64,000 nt of DNA from Gluconobacter morbifer G707 (GTDB lineage: Bacteria; Pseudomonadota; Alphaproteobacteria; Acetobacterales; Acetobacteraceae). The notes below the pieces were generated by a model. It did no database searches. It was given only the letters and a program-made list of their open reading frames with translations, and was not told the DNA's origin. Shown piece after piece: positions 34,499-43,599 of the stretch. A program made the position numbers and the translations under genes. The DNA lies in the NCBI RefSeq assembly GCF_000234355.1, contig NZ_AGQV01000010.1:1-64000 (forward strand). The letters are read 5' to 3'. How positions within the stretch are numbered: the first letter of the stretch is position 1; each line of letters opens with the position of its first letter.

Positions 34499-35452
34499 TC
34501 ACAGGGGCGGCGGCAGACCGTCCCTTTTGTCCTGTGCCTCGATATACATCCGCCGGACCATCGGAAACCGTGTCCGCACGGTTTTTTCCAGCGCGGAGAC
34601 ACCACGTTCCACATCCCCGGCCAGAAGCGTGTCTTTCCAGTCCAGGGACAACAGGACGATGACACTGTCCGGGCCGCGTGTCTCCGTCACGACCTCATTC
34701 ACACCGACTACTCCCGGCAACTTACCGGCTTCGAGCCGCACAAAAGCATCAATTTCAGGATTGCTTTCCCCGACCAGAAGAGAGCGCGTCTCGTTCGTCA
34801 GAAGGCCCGCCACCACCACCAGCACGCCCCCGATCAACAGAGACGCCACACCATCCAGCACATGCAGTCCCGTCATGGCGTCGACCACCGTGAAGACCAG
34901 CGCGATCGTCAAACTGACAAGGGCGGAGCCGTCCTCGAACACAACGACAAAAAGCCCCGGGTCAGCGCTCCGCCGGATCATGCCCCAGAGGGAAACGCCT
35001 GCCTTGCGCGGCATGGATCGAATGGCGGCAACAAAGCCATATCCTTCCAGAAGGCCCGAGATCAGCAGGATGCAGACATTCATCCACCATCCTGGGAAAA
35101 CATGTCCCGCCACTCGTACCATTGGCATCGCGGCCGGATGCAGCACCTTTTCCATACCTTCATAAAGGGAAGCCACACCGCCGCCCACGAACAGCGCCCC
35201 TGCGACAACCAGTGTCCAGAAATAAAGCTCCCGGTGATAACCGAGCGGATGCTCTTTCGTAGCCGGCACAAGAGAGCGCTTCATACCCATCAAGAGCAGA
35301 ACCTGATTGCCGCAATCCACAAAGGAATGAACAGTTTCCGCCAGCATGGCCGCTGATCCGGTCAGGAGCGCCGCCACACCCTTCACGCAGGCAATCGACA
35401 GGTTCACGCCCAGCGCGATGTAAACGACTTTTGTAGATGACCCTGCGGACAT
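34499..35452 (-). CDS. Cation diffusion facilitator (CDF) transporter, ZnT9-like
   Basis: A 317-residue inner-membrane metal/proton antiporter. The start MSAGSSTKVVYIALGVN at 35452 is preferred to a longer frame. Metal-site residues are visible in TM2 (AETVHSFVDCGNQ) and TM5 (EDGSALVSLTIALVFTVVDA); the loop KEHPLGYHRELYFWTLVVAG is characteristic of the ZnT9/CDF9-like branch. The C-terminal cytoplasmic domain (about 225-317) regulates transport. Probable substrate zinc, cobalt or manganese. Convergent with the second adh gene, four bases apart. Confidence 0.88.
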   Translation of the reverse strand: MSAGSSTKVVYIALGVNLSIACVKGVAALLTGSAAMLAETVHSFVDCGNQVLLLMGMKRSLVPATKEHPLGYHRELYFWTLVVAGALFVGGGVASLYEGMEKVLHPAAMPMVRVAGHVFPGWWMNVCILLISGLLEGYGFVAAIRSMPRKAGVSLWGMIRRSADPGLFVVVFEDGSALVSLTIALVFTVVDAMTGLHVLDGVASLLIGGVLVVVAGLLTNETRSLLVGESNPEIDAFVRLEAGKLPGVVGVNEVVTETRGPDSVIVLLSLDWKDTLLAGDVERGVSALEKTVRTRFPMVRRMYIEAQDKRDGLPPPL

Positions 35453-35557
35453 GATAACCCTCTCTGCCTCAGTTACGATCCTGCAGTGTAGCATGCGCCC
35501 ACGGTGTCAATTTATCCGCCCGGATAGTCTAAACAACGCGGCATAAATCGACGACGT

Positions 35558-35814
35558 TTGACATCCCGCATAACCTGCAATGGAAATACAAGTAGGAGAA
35601 AGAAGCAGGCGGTATTTTCCTGCTGGACATTCCGGATGCAACTCTATGGCTTTCGCCAGCGCACGATCCGGCCGCCAGAACCAGACCCCCCTTCCCTGGC
35701 CGCCAATTCATGTCCGGACATACCACACAGCCATCAGACAATCTTCCGGAGTGGAACAGAACGCGTTACCGCCAGGCAGCCGAAAGGCCGCTCCCTGAGA
35801 AGCGGCCCCTTTTT
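35558..35814 (+). ncRNA. Candidate small RNA between the CDF gene and yqeY
   Basis: The 383-base gap 35453-35835 has no convincing gene. It holds TTGACA (35558-35563), a 17-base spacer, TGGAAA (35581-35586), then about 220 bases ending at a strong intrinsic terminator (35786-35814) in the same direction. The interior contains AGCAGG-N9-CCTGCT and a 12-base palindrome ATGTCCGGACAT. No plus-strand protein gene would use this promoter and terminator. I could not match it to 6S, tmRNA or SRP RNA. A short non-coding transcript is the simplest reading, but the -10 is weak. Confidence 0.3.
35786..35814 (+). terminator. Intrinsic terminator
   Basis: GGCCGCT (35786-35792), 8-base loop, AGCGGCC (35801-35807), then CCTTTTT on the plus strand. 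Read on the minus strand (end of yqeY, 22 bases away) the U-tract is weak (CCTTTCGG). It thus terminates best in the plus direction, supporting a plus-strand transcript, and may also serve yqeY. Confidence 0.75.
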
Positions 35815-35835
35815 ATCGAAAAACCGGAAACGGTC

Positions 35836-36291
35836 TCAGGCTGATAATCGTGCCTTGACGAGACCACTGGCTTTTGCCGGGTCCAGATCCGCGCCGAAAC
35901 GCTCTTTCAGGACCCCCATGACCTTGCCCATATCCTTCATGCTGGCCGCACCTGTGGCTTTCACGGCCTCTTCGATCGCGGCTTTCAAGGTGCCCTCGCT
36001 CAGTTCCGGCGGCAGATAGGACTGGATCGTGGCGATCTCGCCCTCTTCATTCTCCGCCAGTTCCGGACGTCCTCCGTCACGATACATCTTTGCTGATTCC
36101 GTGCGGGACTTGATCATGGAACGCAGGGCGGAAATGATGTCAGGATCAGCCACCTCCGCGCCACTGGCTCGTGCGGCAACGTCCAGATCCTTGATTTTGG
36201 CGGTGATCCCGCGGATCTGGCTCACCTTGTCAGACTGACCGGCCTTCATGGCGGCCTTGAGGTCATCCATGATCTGCTTGCGAAGCGACAT
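35836..36291 (-). CDS. yqeY: GatB/YqeY domain-containing protein
   Basis: A 151-residue all-helical YqeY protein, the stand-alone relative of the tRNA-binding tail of GatB. Typical features are MSLRKQIMDDLKAAMKAG, the central DIISALRSMIKSRTESAKMY and the C-terminal MKDMGKVMGVLKERFGADLD. Its precise role is unknown; a link to tRNA or transamidation is assumed from GatB. It is divergent from carA, in a 262-base region with the paired palindromes (36425-36491). In many Alphaproteobacteria yqeY neighbours carA or dnaG/rpoD. Confidence 0.92.
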   Translation of the reverse strand: MSLRKQIMDDLKAAMKAGQSDKVSQIRGITAKIKDLDVAARASGAEVADPDIISALRSMIKSRTESAKMYRDGGRPELAENEEGEIATIQSYLPPELSEGTLKAAIEEAVKATGAASMKDMGKVMGVLKERFGADLDPAKASGLVKARLSA

Positions 36292-36424
36292 TTCGCTCTC
36301 TCCTGATTTTCATGACCGTCCATAGAGGTTTTCCTGCCCGCAGAGGGAGAAAACGGTCCGGCAATTCTGGCCCGACCCTATCAATCCCGCTAGGTCCTGT
36401 CGATGCGCCCTTCAATGCAGCCGC

Positions 36425-36491
36425 TTCCCAAACGGGAAAATTTTTCCCAACCCGTAAAATATTCGATCTTCATGTCGGGAAAAAACTTCCC
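36425..36491. promoter_or_regulatory. Paired palindromic operators upstream of carA
   Basis: Two 15-base palindromes of the form GGGAA-N5-TTCCC: GGGAAAATTTTTCCC (36434-36448, symmetric about its central T) and GGGAAAAAACTTCCC (36477-36491). They are 43 bases apart centre to centre, close to four helical turns, so they face the same side of the DNA. A further half-site TTCCC (36425-36429) forms an overlapping TTCCC-AAAC-GGGAA dyad. A possible -10 (TAAAAT, 36455-36460) lies between them. The last site ends 62 bases before the carA ATG. This looks like a repressor binding region controlling carA, and possibly divergent yqeY. Confidence 0.65.
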
Positions 36492-36553
36492 ATCTTTTAT
36501 CCAATCCCTTATCTGAGGATGGACGTGAACACGGAGCCGGAGACAGGGCGACC

Positions 36554-37915
36554 ATGGACATCGACAGAATCATAGAAAAAGCCGGCGGCGCGGAAGAAAT
36601 CGCCACCCTTGCTGGCGTCGGACTGGAAGCCGTCCGCAAATGGCGGCAATCCCGGACCGTACCGACCAAGCACTGGCCCGCCCTGCTGCGCGTTCCCGGA
36701 ATCGAACTCCAGGATCTGACTTCCGCTGAAACCCCGCAAGAAAGAGAGACGGACGTGTCCAATTCCTGCCCTGCCGGCGCCAATGCCACCCTTGTCCTTG
36801 CAGATGGCACGGCCCTGTGGGGCCGGGGCTTCGGGGCGCATACCGATGGCGCTGTCGGTGAACTCTGCTTCTCCACTGGCATGACCGGTTACCAGGAAAC
36901 CCTGACGGATCCATCCTTCGCCGGGCAGATCATCACCTTCACTTTCCCGCATATCGGCAATGTCGGCACAAATGCTGACGATAACGAAGCCCCGAAGATG
37001 GCTGCTCTTGGCGTTGTCGTGAAGGAAGATGTCACGGCCCCCGCCAACTGGCGCTCCACGGAATCCCTAGACGCATGGCTGAAACAGCATGACCGGGCCG
37101 GCATCAGCGGCGTGGATACACGCGCCATCACGCGCGCCCTGCGGAATAACGGCCCCCAGACGGCCATTCTCGCCTTCCCTGCCAACGGACGCATCGACAC
37201 GGACACCCTGCTGCAGCGCGCCCGCCGGTGGCCCGGCCTTGAAGGCATGGACCTTGCAAAGGACGTCACCCGTCCCAAGCGTGTCTGGACGGAGGGAGTG
37301 TGGGAAAACACGCGTCCGGTCCGCACCGAAAACCGCCGCCGCGTCGTCGCCCTCGATTACGGCGCCAAGGACAACATCCTGCGCTGCCTCGTAACCGCCG
37401 GTTGCGACGTCACGGTTCTGCCTGCCACAGCCACGGCCAAGGACATTCTGGAACTGAAACCCGAAGGTGTGTTTCTGTCCAATGGCCCGGGAGATCCGGC
37501 GGCGACCGGCACCTATGCCGTTCCCGCTATCAAGAGCGTTTTGGATGCTAACGTTCCAGTCTTTGGCATCTGTCTTGGCCACCAGCTTCTCGCACAGGCC
37601 CTCGGTGGCAAGACCTACAAACTGGAGCGTGGCCATCGCGGCGCCAATCAGCCGGTCAAGGATCTTTCGACCGGCCGCGTGGAAATCACCAGCCAGAACC
37701 ATGGCTTCGCTGTGGACGAGAAGTCCCTGCCCGCCGATGTGAAGGTGACGCATGTGAGCCTGTTTGATGGCTCCAACGAAGGCATCGCCTCCACTACAAA
37801 GGACGCCTTTTCCGTCCAGTACCATCCCGAGGCCAGCCCGGGCCCGTCTGACAGTTTCTATCTTTTCGAGCGTTTCGTCGCGGTCATGGACCGTCGCGCT
37901 AAAGCAGGAGCCTGA
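36554..37915 (+). CDS. carA: Carbamoyl-phosphate synthase small subunit with N-terminal HTH-like extension
   Basis: A 453-residue protein, about 65 longer than usual CarA. Residues about 1-55 are a separate helical module (IIEKAGGAEEIATLAGVGLE, AVRKWRQSRTVPTKHWPALL) that resembles a Cro/YdaS-type helix-turn-helix. Residues about 78-453 are CarA: N-terminal domain (LVLADGTALWGRGFGA), then the class I glutamine amidotransferase with nucleophile C340 (FGICLGHQLLA) and H424/E426 (QYHPEASPGP). CarA releases ammonia from glutamine for CarB, feeding arginine and pyrimidine synthesis. No stop separates the modules; a GTG at 36755 (V68) with AAGAAAGAGAG upstream could start a normal-length CarA. carB follows three bases after. 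Confidence 0.92.
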   Translation: MDIDRIIEKAGGAEEIATLAGVGLEAVRKWRQSRTVPTKHWPALLRVPGIELQDLTSAETPQERETDVSNSCPAGANATLVLADGTALWGRGFGAHTDGAVGELCFSTGMTGYQETLTDPSFAGQIITFTFPHIGNVGTNADDNEAPKMAALGVVVKEDVTAPANWRSTESLDAWLKQHDRAGISGVDTRAITRALRNNGPQTAILAFPANGRIDTDTLLQRARRWPGLEGMDLAKDVTRPKRVWTEGVWENTRPVRTENRRRVVALDYGAKDNILRCLVTAGCDVTVLPATATAKDILELKPEGVFLSNGPGDPAATGTYAVPAIKSVLDANVPVFGICLGHQLLAQALGGKTYKLERGHRGANQPVKDLSTGRVEITSQNHGFAVDEKSLPADVKVTHVSLFDGSNEGIASTTKDAFSVQYHPEASPGPSDSFYLFERFVAVMDRRAKAGA

Positions 37916-37918
37916 GCC

Positions 37919-40900
37919 ATGCCCAAACGGACAGACATCAAGTCCATCCTGATCATCGGCGCCGGCCCGATCGTCATTGGACAGGCCTGCGAGTTCGATT
38001 ACTCCGGCGCACAGGCCTGTAAGGCCCTGCGTGAGGAAGGCTATCGTGTCATCCTCATCAACTCCAACCCAGCCACAATCATGACCGATCCGGGTCTGGC
38101 GGACGCGACCTATATCGAGCCGATCACGCCGGAATTTGTGGAGCGCATCATCCTCAAGGAAAAACCCGACGCCGTTCTGCCGACCATGGGCGGACAGACA
38201 GCTCTGAACGCGGCCATGGCGCTCGACAAGTCCGGCTTCCTGAAAAAACATGGAGTGGAACTGATCGGTGCGGACGCAGAGGTCATTGACCGTGCGGAAG
38301 ACCGCCAGAAATTCCGCGAAGCCATGGACGAGATCGGGATCGAAAGCCCGCGCAGCGCCATTGCTCACACACTGGAAGAAGCCCGTAAGGCGCTGAAAGA
38401 AGTGGGACTACCCACGATCATTCGCCCTTCCTTTACCATGGGCGGCGCTGGCGGCGGCATCGCCTATAACCGTGAGGAGTTCGACCAGATCGTTCTTGGC
38501 GGCCTGGACGCCTCTCCCACGACGGAAGTGCTGATCGAAGAGTCTGTTCTGGGATGGAAAGAGTACGAGATGGAAGTGGTCCGCGACAGGGCGGATAACT
38601 GCATCATCATCTGTTCCATCGAAAACATCGACCCGATGGGCGTGCATACCGGTGACTCCATTACTGTCGCCCCTGCCCTGACGCTGACCGATAAGGAATA
38701 CCAGCGCATGCGGGACGCCTCACTGGCGTGCCTGCGCAAGATCGGTGTCGAGACGGGCGGCTCCAACGTGCAGTTCGGCGTCAATCCGGCTGATGGCCGC
38801 ATGGTCGTCATCGAGATGAACCCGCGCGTCTCCCGCTCTTCCGCGCTGGCTTCCAAGGCTACTGGCTTCCCGATCGCCAAGGTCGCCGCCAAGCTGGCCG
38901 TTGGTTACACGCTGGACGAACTCAAGAACGACATCACGAAGACGACCCCAGCCTCCTTCGAGCCGACGATCGACTACGTTGTCGCCAAAATCCCTCGCTT
39001 CACGTTCGAGAAGTTTCCTGGCTCTCCGGCCCTGCTTTCGACGTCCATGAAGTCGGTCGGCGAGGCCATGTCCGTGGGCCGCTCCTTTGCCGAAGCGATC
39101 CAGAAGGGCTTCCGGTCCATGGAGACGGGCCTGATGGGTCTGGATCCGGTTGAAGCGCCCGGCGACGGATCCAAGGATGCCTATCTGGCCGCCCTCGCCG
39201 AGCCACGCCCGGAACGCATCCTGATGGCGGCACAGGCACTTCGTGCTGGTCTGACGGTTGAGGAAGTTCAGCAGGCATGCAAATTCGAGCCGTGGTTCCT
39301 GCGCCAGCTTGAAGGCATCATCGCATCCGAGCGTGACGTTGAGAAGAACGGCCTGCCCAAAGACGTCTACGGGTTCCGTCGCCTCAAGGCTCAGGGTTTC
39401 TCCGACGCCCAGCTCGCTTACCTTTCCGGCCAGAGCGTCCCGGATGTTGCGACACAGCGTGAGGCTCTCAACGTCGTGCCGGTCTATCGCCACATCGATA
39501 CCTGTGCGGCCGAGTTCGCCTCCGACACGCCGTACTTGTACTCCACATATGAAGGCGGGTTCAGCACACCGGAATGCGAAAGCCAGCCGACAGGCCGCGA
39601 CAAGATCATCATTCTGGGCGGCGGCCCGAACCGGATTGGTCAGGGCATCGAGTTCGATTACTGCTGCGTTCATGCCGCCTACGCCCTGCGTGAAGCCGGC
39701 TTTGAAACGGTCATGGTCAACTGCAACCCGGAAACAGTCTCCACGGACTACGACACGTCCGACCGTCTGTATTTCGAGCCACTCACAGCCGAAGACGTCA
39801 TCGCCCTGATCCGGACGGAAGCAAAAGGCGGCCGGATTCTGGGCTGCATCGTGCAGTACGGCGGTCAGACACCGCTCAAGCTGTCCCGGGCGCTCGAAGA
39901 TGCGGGCATCCCCCTGCTCGGCACCCCTGCGGACGCCATCGACCGCGCCGAAGACCGCGAGCGTTTCCAGGCCATGCTCCGCAAGCTAGGCCTGCGCCAG
40001 CCAAGGAACGGCATCGCCCGCACCCCGGCGGAAGCCGAGAAGGTGGCGGAAGACGTGGGATATCCGGTCGTGGCACGGCCATCCTACGTGCTGGGCGGCC
40101 GCGCCATGGAAATCGTGTACGACAGGCCCGGCCTGAAGCGTTACCTTAATGACGTTTTGCGTGTGGCCGGACCCGAAGTTTCCACTGGTCCAGTCCTACT
40201 CGACCATTATCTGAACGACGCCATCGAGGCGGACGTGGACTGCATCGCTGACGGCGAGACGGTCTATGTCGCGGGCGTAATGGAACACATCGAGGAAGCC
40301 GGCATCCATTCAGGTGACTCCGCCTGCTCCCTGCCGCCCTATACGCTCTCTCCGGCACTGGTGACGGAACTCCGTTCCCAGACGGAAGCCATGGCCCGTG
40401 AACTTGGCATCCGTGGCCTCATGAACGTGCAGTATGCCATCAAGGACCAGGAAGTGTTCGTCCTTGAGGTGAACCCGCGCGCATCCCGTACCGTCCCGTT
40501 CGTCGCCAAGGCAACAGGCGTTCCGGTTGCGAAGATAGGCGCCCGCGTGATGGCTGGCGCACGCCTTTCGGAGTTTCGTCTGGATGGCGGGGCCGTCTCA
40601 CCCCATGTGGCCGTCAAAGAAGCCGTCTTTCCGTTCCACCGTTTCGCAAACGCCGATACGATCCTTGGTCCGGAAATGCGCTCTACCGGTGAAGTCATGG
40701 GGCTGGATTCCAGCTTCGAGCGCGCCTTTGCGAAGTCCCAGCTTGCTGCTGGCGTAAAACTACCGCTTTCGGGCGCAGTTTTCCTCTCCGTCCGCAACAG
40801 TGACAAGGCGCATGTCCAGTCCATCGCCCGCAAGCTGGTCGAGATGGGCTTCACCATTCTCGCCACCGCCGGTACGGCGGACCGGCTGGAAGAGGCGAAC

Positions 40901-41173
40901 ATTCCCGTCCAGCGTGTCAACAAGGTCATGCAGGGTCGTCCAAACTGCGTAGATGCGATCCGCTCTGGTGATGTGCAGATGGTCATCAATACCTCTCAGG
41001 GCGGCCAGGCCGCGCGGGACAGCTATGACATCCGCCGCAGCGCCCTGACCATGGGAATTCCGCATTACACCACCATTGCGGGTGCCCGTGCCGCAACCTA
41101 TGCCATTGCTGTCCTGAAAGAGGGCAATCTGGGCGTGGCACCGCTTCAGTCCTACTTCAAGGGCGAATTCTGA
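37919..41173 (+). CDS. carB: Carbamoyl-phosphate synthase large subunit
   Basis: A 1084-residue CarB: carboxyphosphate domain (about 1-400; [36 protein letters not shown]), oligomerisation domain (about 400-550), carbamoyl-phosphate domain (about 550-935; [35 protein letters not shown]) and the C-terminal allosteric MGS domain (about 936-1084; [35 protein letters not shown]). It uses ammonia, bicarbonate and two ATP. Both ATP-grasp halves look intact. Confidence 0.97.
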   Translation: MPKRTDIKSILIIGAGPIVIGQACEFDYSGAQACKALREEGYRVILINSNPATIMTDPGLADATYIEPITPEFVERIILKEKPDAVLPTMGGQTALNAAMALDKSGFLKKHGVELIGADAEVIDRAEDRQKFREAMDEIGIESPRSAIAHTLEEARKALKEVGLPTIIRPSFTMGGAGGGIAYNREEFDQIVLGGLDASPTTEVLIEESVLGWKEYEMEVVRDRADNCIIICSIENIDPMGVHTGDSITVAPALTLTDKEYQRMRDASLACLRKIGVETGGSNVQFGVNPADGRMVVIEMNPRVSRSSALASKATGFPIAKVAAKLAVGYTLDELKNDITKTTPASFEPTIDYVVAKIPRFTFEKFPGSPALLSTSMKSVGEAMSVGRSFAEAIQKGFRSMETGLMGLDPVEAPGDGSKDAYLAALAEPRPERILMAAQALRAGLTVEEVQQACKFEPWFLRQLEGIIASERDVEKNGLPKDVYGFRRLKAQGFSDAQLAYLSGQSVPDVATQREALNVVPVYRHIDTCAAEFASDTPYLYSTYEGGFSTPECESQPTGRDKIIILGGGPNRIGQGIEFDYCCVHAAYALREAGFETVMVNCNPETVSTDYDTSDRLYFEPLTAEDVIALIRTEAKGGRILGCIVQYGGQTPLKLSRALEDAGIPLLGTPADAIDRAEDRERFQAMLRKLGLRQPRNGIARTPAEAEKVAEDVGYPVVARPSYVLGGRAMEIVYDRPGLKRYLNDVLRVAGPEVSTGPVLLDHYLNDAIEADVDCIADGETVYVAGVMEHIEEAGIHSGDSACSLPPYTLSPALVTELRSQTEAMARELGIRGLMNVQYAIKDQEVFVLEVNPRASRTVPFVAKATGVPVAKIGARVMAGARLSEFRLDGGAVSPHVAVKEAVFPFHRFANADTILGPEMRSTGEVMGLDSSFERAFAKSQLAAGVKLPLSGAVFLSVRNSDKAHVQSIARKLVEMGFTILATAGTADRLEEANIPVQRVNKVMQGRPNCVDAIRSGDVQMVINTSQGGQAARDSYDIRRSALTMGIPHYTTIAGARAATYAIAVLKEGNLGVAPLQSYFKGEF

Positions 41174-41179
41174 GGCATT

Positions 41180-41208
41180 CTCCCGTCCATGCCGGACATG
41201 GACGGGAG
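41180..41208. terminator. Long perfect hairpin after carB
   Basis: CTCCCGTCCATG (41180-41191), loop CCGGA, CATGGACGGGAG (41197-41208): a perfect 12-base-pair stem beginning seven bases after the carB stop. There is no U-run, so it is either a Rho-assisted terminator or an mRNA 3' end stabiliser. Confidence 0.6.
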
Positions 41209-41329
41209 CCGATCAGCTTTGACAGAGCATCATCTGCATACGGGTCAGGAATGCCTCTCCCACTTGTGAGCCATTCCTTCCCTTTTTCACATTCCCACAG
41301 GGGCCGGCCTCTCAAAAAACGGGCTGACC

Positions 41330-41358
41330 TTGCAGAAAACCCCCTGAAATCCTATGTT
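41330..41358 (+). promoter_or_regulatory. Candidate promoter of greA-ilvA
   Basis: TTGCAG (41330-41335), 17-base spacer, TATGTT (41353-41358), giving a predicted start about 45 bases before the greA GTG. Good match to sigma-70 spacing. The rest of the 234-base carB-greA gap holds the hairpin at 41180-41208 and nothing else recognised. Confidence 0.5.
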
Positions 41359-41407
41359 GTCAGGCTGATTACCCAATTTCAGTCACGCTTTTTTCGAGGA
41401 TTTCAGA

Positions 41408-41881
41408 GTGCAGAAGATCCCCATGACCGCAAAGGGACTACAGCGTCTCGAAGACGAGCTGCGTCGCCTCAAGAGCGAAGACCGGCCGGCTGTCATTCGT
41501 GCCATCGCCGAAGCCCGTGCCCATGGCGACCTGTCCGAAAACGCCGAATATCATGCCGCGCGCGACCGCCAGTCCTTTATCGAAGGCCGGGTGCTGGAAC
41601 TGGAAGGCATTGTCTCTTCCGCGGAAGTGATTGATCCGTCCACCCTGACTGGCACGCGCGTCCGCTTTGGCGCACATGTCGAACTCGTGGACGAGGAAAC
41701 GGACAAGGAAAACACCTATCAGATCGTCGGTGTGCATGAGGCGGATATCAAACAAGGCCTGATTTCCATTTCCTCCCCACTCGCCAAGGCACTGATCGGC
41801 AAGGATGTGGGAGACACCGTTTCCGTTCCCGCACCCGGCGGAGACCGGACCTATGAAATCCTGAAAGTCTCGTATCGCTGA
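41408..41881 (+). CDS. greA: Transcription elongation factor GreA
   Basis: A 157-residue GreA that rescues backtracked RNA polymerase by stimulating transcript cleavage. The N-terminal coiled coil (about 1-75) carries the acidic tip (GDLSENAEYHAARD) that reaches the active centre; the C-terminal FKBP-like domain ends in YEILKVSYR. A GTG start (with GAGGA upstream) fits the family's M-[QE]-K-[IF]-PMT beginning. Its stop overlaps the ilvA start (TGATG). Confidence 0.95.
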   Translation: MQKIPMTAKGLQRLEDELRRLKSEDRPAVIRAIAEARAHGDLSENAEYHAARDRQSFIEGRVLELEGIVSSAEVIDPSTLTGTRVRFGAHVELVDEETDKENTYQIVGVHEADIKQGLISISSPLAKALIGKDVGDTVSVPAPGGDRTYEILKVSYR

Positions 41882-43110
41882 TGTCTGACGATCTGACGGT
41901 CACCAGTGTTCCTATCGTAACCCTTCAGGACATCGAGGAAGCGCATGAGCGTATTTCCACGACGGTGGTGCGTACTCCTACGGTTTCCTGCCCTGCCCTC
42001 TCCCGCCTGACGGGAGCGGATATTACGCTCAAGCTCGAAAACCTTCAGGCGATCGGCTCCTTCAAGGAGCGAGGTGCGGCCAACAAGATGGCCCTCCTTA
42101 CGCCGGAAGAACGTGCCCGCGGCGTCATAACCGTCTCGGCCGGAAACCACGCGCAGGGTGTCGCCCGTCAGGCCAGTCTGCTTGGCATCAGTGCTACGAT
42201 CGTCATGCCCCGCTTCACCCCGGCAACGAAGGTTGCTGCGACCGAGGCCTGGGGAGCGAATGTGGTCCTCGCAGGAGACGATTTCGCCCAGGCCTGTGAG
42301 GTAGCGGAAGATCTTCAAAAACAGGAAGGACGATGCCTCGTCCATCCTTTCAACGACCCCGCCGTTATCGCTGGACAGGGAACCGTTGCCCTCGAACTGC
42401 TTCAGGATGCGCCCGAAATCGATACGGTCGTCGTGCCCGTGGGCGGCGGAGGGCTGATTGGCGGCATTGCGACCGTCATGAGCGCACTCCGTCCCGATGT
42501 GGAAGTGATCGGCGTCCAGGTCGAGGCCTATGCCTCTCTGGCGGGCTTCCCGCAGGAGGATGGCCCCACCAGAGGCGGGGCCACCATTGCGGAAGGCATT
42601 GCCGTCACGAGACTGGGGGACCACTGCCTGAATGCCTTCCGGGGCAAAATCTCCCGTATTCTCGTGGTCAACGAGCTTCAGGTCGAGAGCGCCATCACCA
42701 CGCTGGCGGAAAAGGCAAAGCAGGTCTGTGAAGGCGCGGGCGCAACAGGGCTGGCGGCCGTTCTAGCCAATCCTGACCTGTTCAAGGGACGGAAAATCGC
42801 GCTCCCCCTCTCCGGTGGCAACATCAATGCCCGCATTCTGGCCAACACGATCCTGCGTTCCCTGCTGCGTGATGGCCGGATCCTGCGCCTGATTTTCCAG
42901 ATTCCGGATCGCCCCGGTACACTGGCCGATATTTCCGCCCGTATCGGTAGCTATGGCGGCAATATCATCGAGGTTTCGCATCACCGTTTGTTCGCCTCAC
43001 CATCCGTTCAGACGGCAGAGCTTGTCGTCATGGTGGAAGCGCGCGATACCGCACATGCGCACCAGATCGAAACCGATCTCGCGCGTCATTACATCGTCCG
43101 GCGCGACTGA
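41881..43110 (+). CDS. ilvA: Threonine ammonia-lyase, biosynthetic/catabolic form with ACT domain
   Basis: A 409-residue PLP enzyme that converts threonine to 2-oxobutanoate, the entry to isoleucine. The PLP lysine is K62 (GSFKERGAANK); the phosphate-binding glycine loop is VVVPVGGGGLIGGIAT; a serine near the C-terminal side (LPLSGGNINARIL) is typical. One ACT-like domain covers about 330-409 (LIFQIPDRPGTLADISARIG), as in the one-ACT 'short' type (sometimes called TdcB-like). Whether isoleucine inhibits it cannot be told. Co-transcribed with greA, overlapping by one base. Confidence 0.93.
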   Translation: MSDDLTVTSVPIVTLQDIEEAHERISTTVVRTPTVSCPALSRLTGADITLKLENLQAIGSFKERGAANKMALLTPEERARGVITVSAGNHAQGVARQASLLGISATIVMPRFTPATKVAATEAWGANVVLAGDDFAQACEVAEDLQKQEGRCLVHPFNDPAVIAGQGTVALELLQDAPEIDTVVVPVGGGGLIGGIATVMSALRPDVEVIGVQVEAYASLAGFPQEDGPTRGGATIAEGIAVTRLGDHCLNAFRGKISRILVVNELQVESAITTLAEKAKQVCEGAGATGLAAVLANPDLFKGRKIALPLSGGNINARILANTILRSLLRDGRILRLIFQIPDRPGTLADISARIGSYGGNIIEVSHHRLFASPSVQTAELVVMVEARDTAHAHQIETDLARHYIVRRD

Positions 43111-43219
43111 TACGCTGGGCCATTCCTGCACGAAAAGTTAATTGCCCCTTGTTAGACACCCCCCTTCCTTTGCCCGGGAATGCAGGTGCTGCGGAAACGG
43201 ATTCAGAGATCCCTGGCTT

Positions 43220-43516
43220 TTATGAGGCGGGCGCACCCTCAACGATGACAACATCATAAACGGCAGCATTACGCCGATGCTGGGCAACAGCCTGATAAGC
43301 CGGACTATCATACCAGGCCCGCGCCGCTTTCACATCAGGGAATTCGATGATGACAACCCCGTCCGGCTCCGTACCTTCAAGATTGACCTGATTGCCATAA
43401 ACCGCAAGCAGCCGGGCAGAATGACCTTCGAATGTCTTGCCTACACCTTCCGTATAGGCCTTGAACTCGGCAGGATCAGTCAACTTGTGGCGCGTGAAAA
43501 CAACATAGGCAGACAT
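43220..43516 (-). CDS. DUF1330 family protein
   Basis: A 98-residue protein of the DUF1330 family, a dimeric ferredoxin-like (ABM-type) fold of unknown function. Key segments: MSAYVVFTRHKLTDPAEFKA, LEGTEPDGVVIIEFPDVKAA and RAWYDSPAYQAVAQHRRNAA. Start at 43516 with GGAGAG upstream. Stand-alone; the flanking ilvA is convergent. Confidence 0.88.
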   Translation of the reverse strand: MSAYVVFTRHKLTDPAEFKAYTEGVGKTFEGHSARLLAVYGNQVNLEGTEPDGVVIIEFPDVKAARAWYDSPAYQAVAQHRRNAAVYDVVIVEGAPAS

Positions 43517-43599
43517 CGCTCTCTCCTTTTCCGAGGATGGGAACGGATACAGCGCCACAAAGATGAACCACCCGCACTACATAAGCGCGTGTGGTCCGG

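Noticed and set aside
35453-35835. Protein-coding frames of 60-150 codons in the CDF-yqeY gap
   Set aside because: Overlap each other and yqeY on both strands, lack ribosome sites and family resemblance.
36519-36575. Short frame (18 codons, MDVNTEPETGRP...) overlapping the carA start, considered as a leader peptide
   Set aside because: The GAGG lies directly against its ATG, so spacing is unsuitable, and it has no run of Arg or pyrimidine-linked codons expected of an attenuator.
37067-38368. 433-codon minus-strand frame opposite carA/carB
   Set aside because: Antisense to well-conserved catalytic regions; no supporting signals.
41219-41247. TTGACA at 41219 as the greA promoter
   Set aside because: No -10-like sequence at 16-19 bases; the TTGCAG/TATGTT pair at 41330-41358 fits better.
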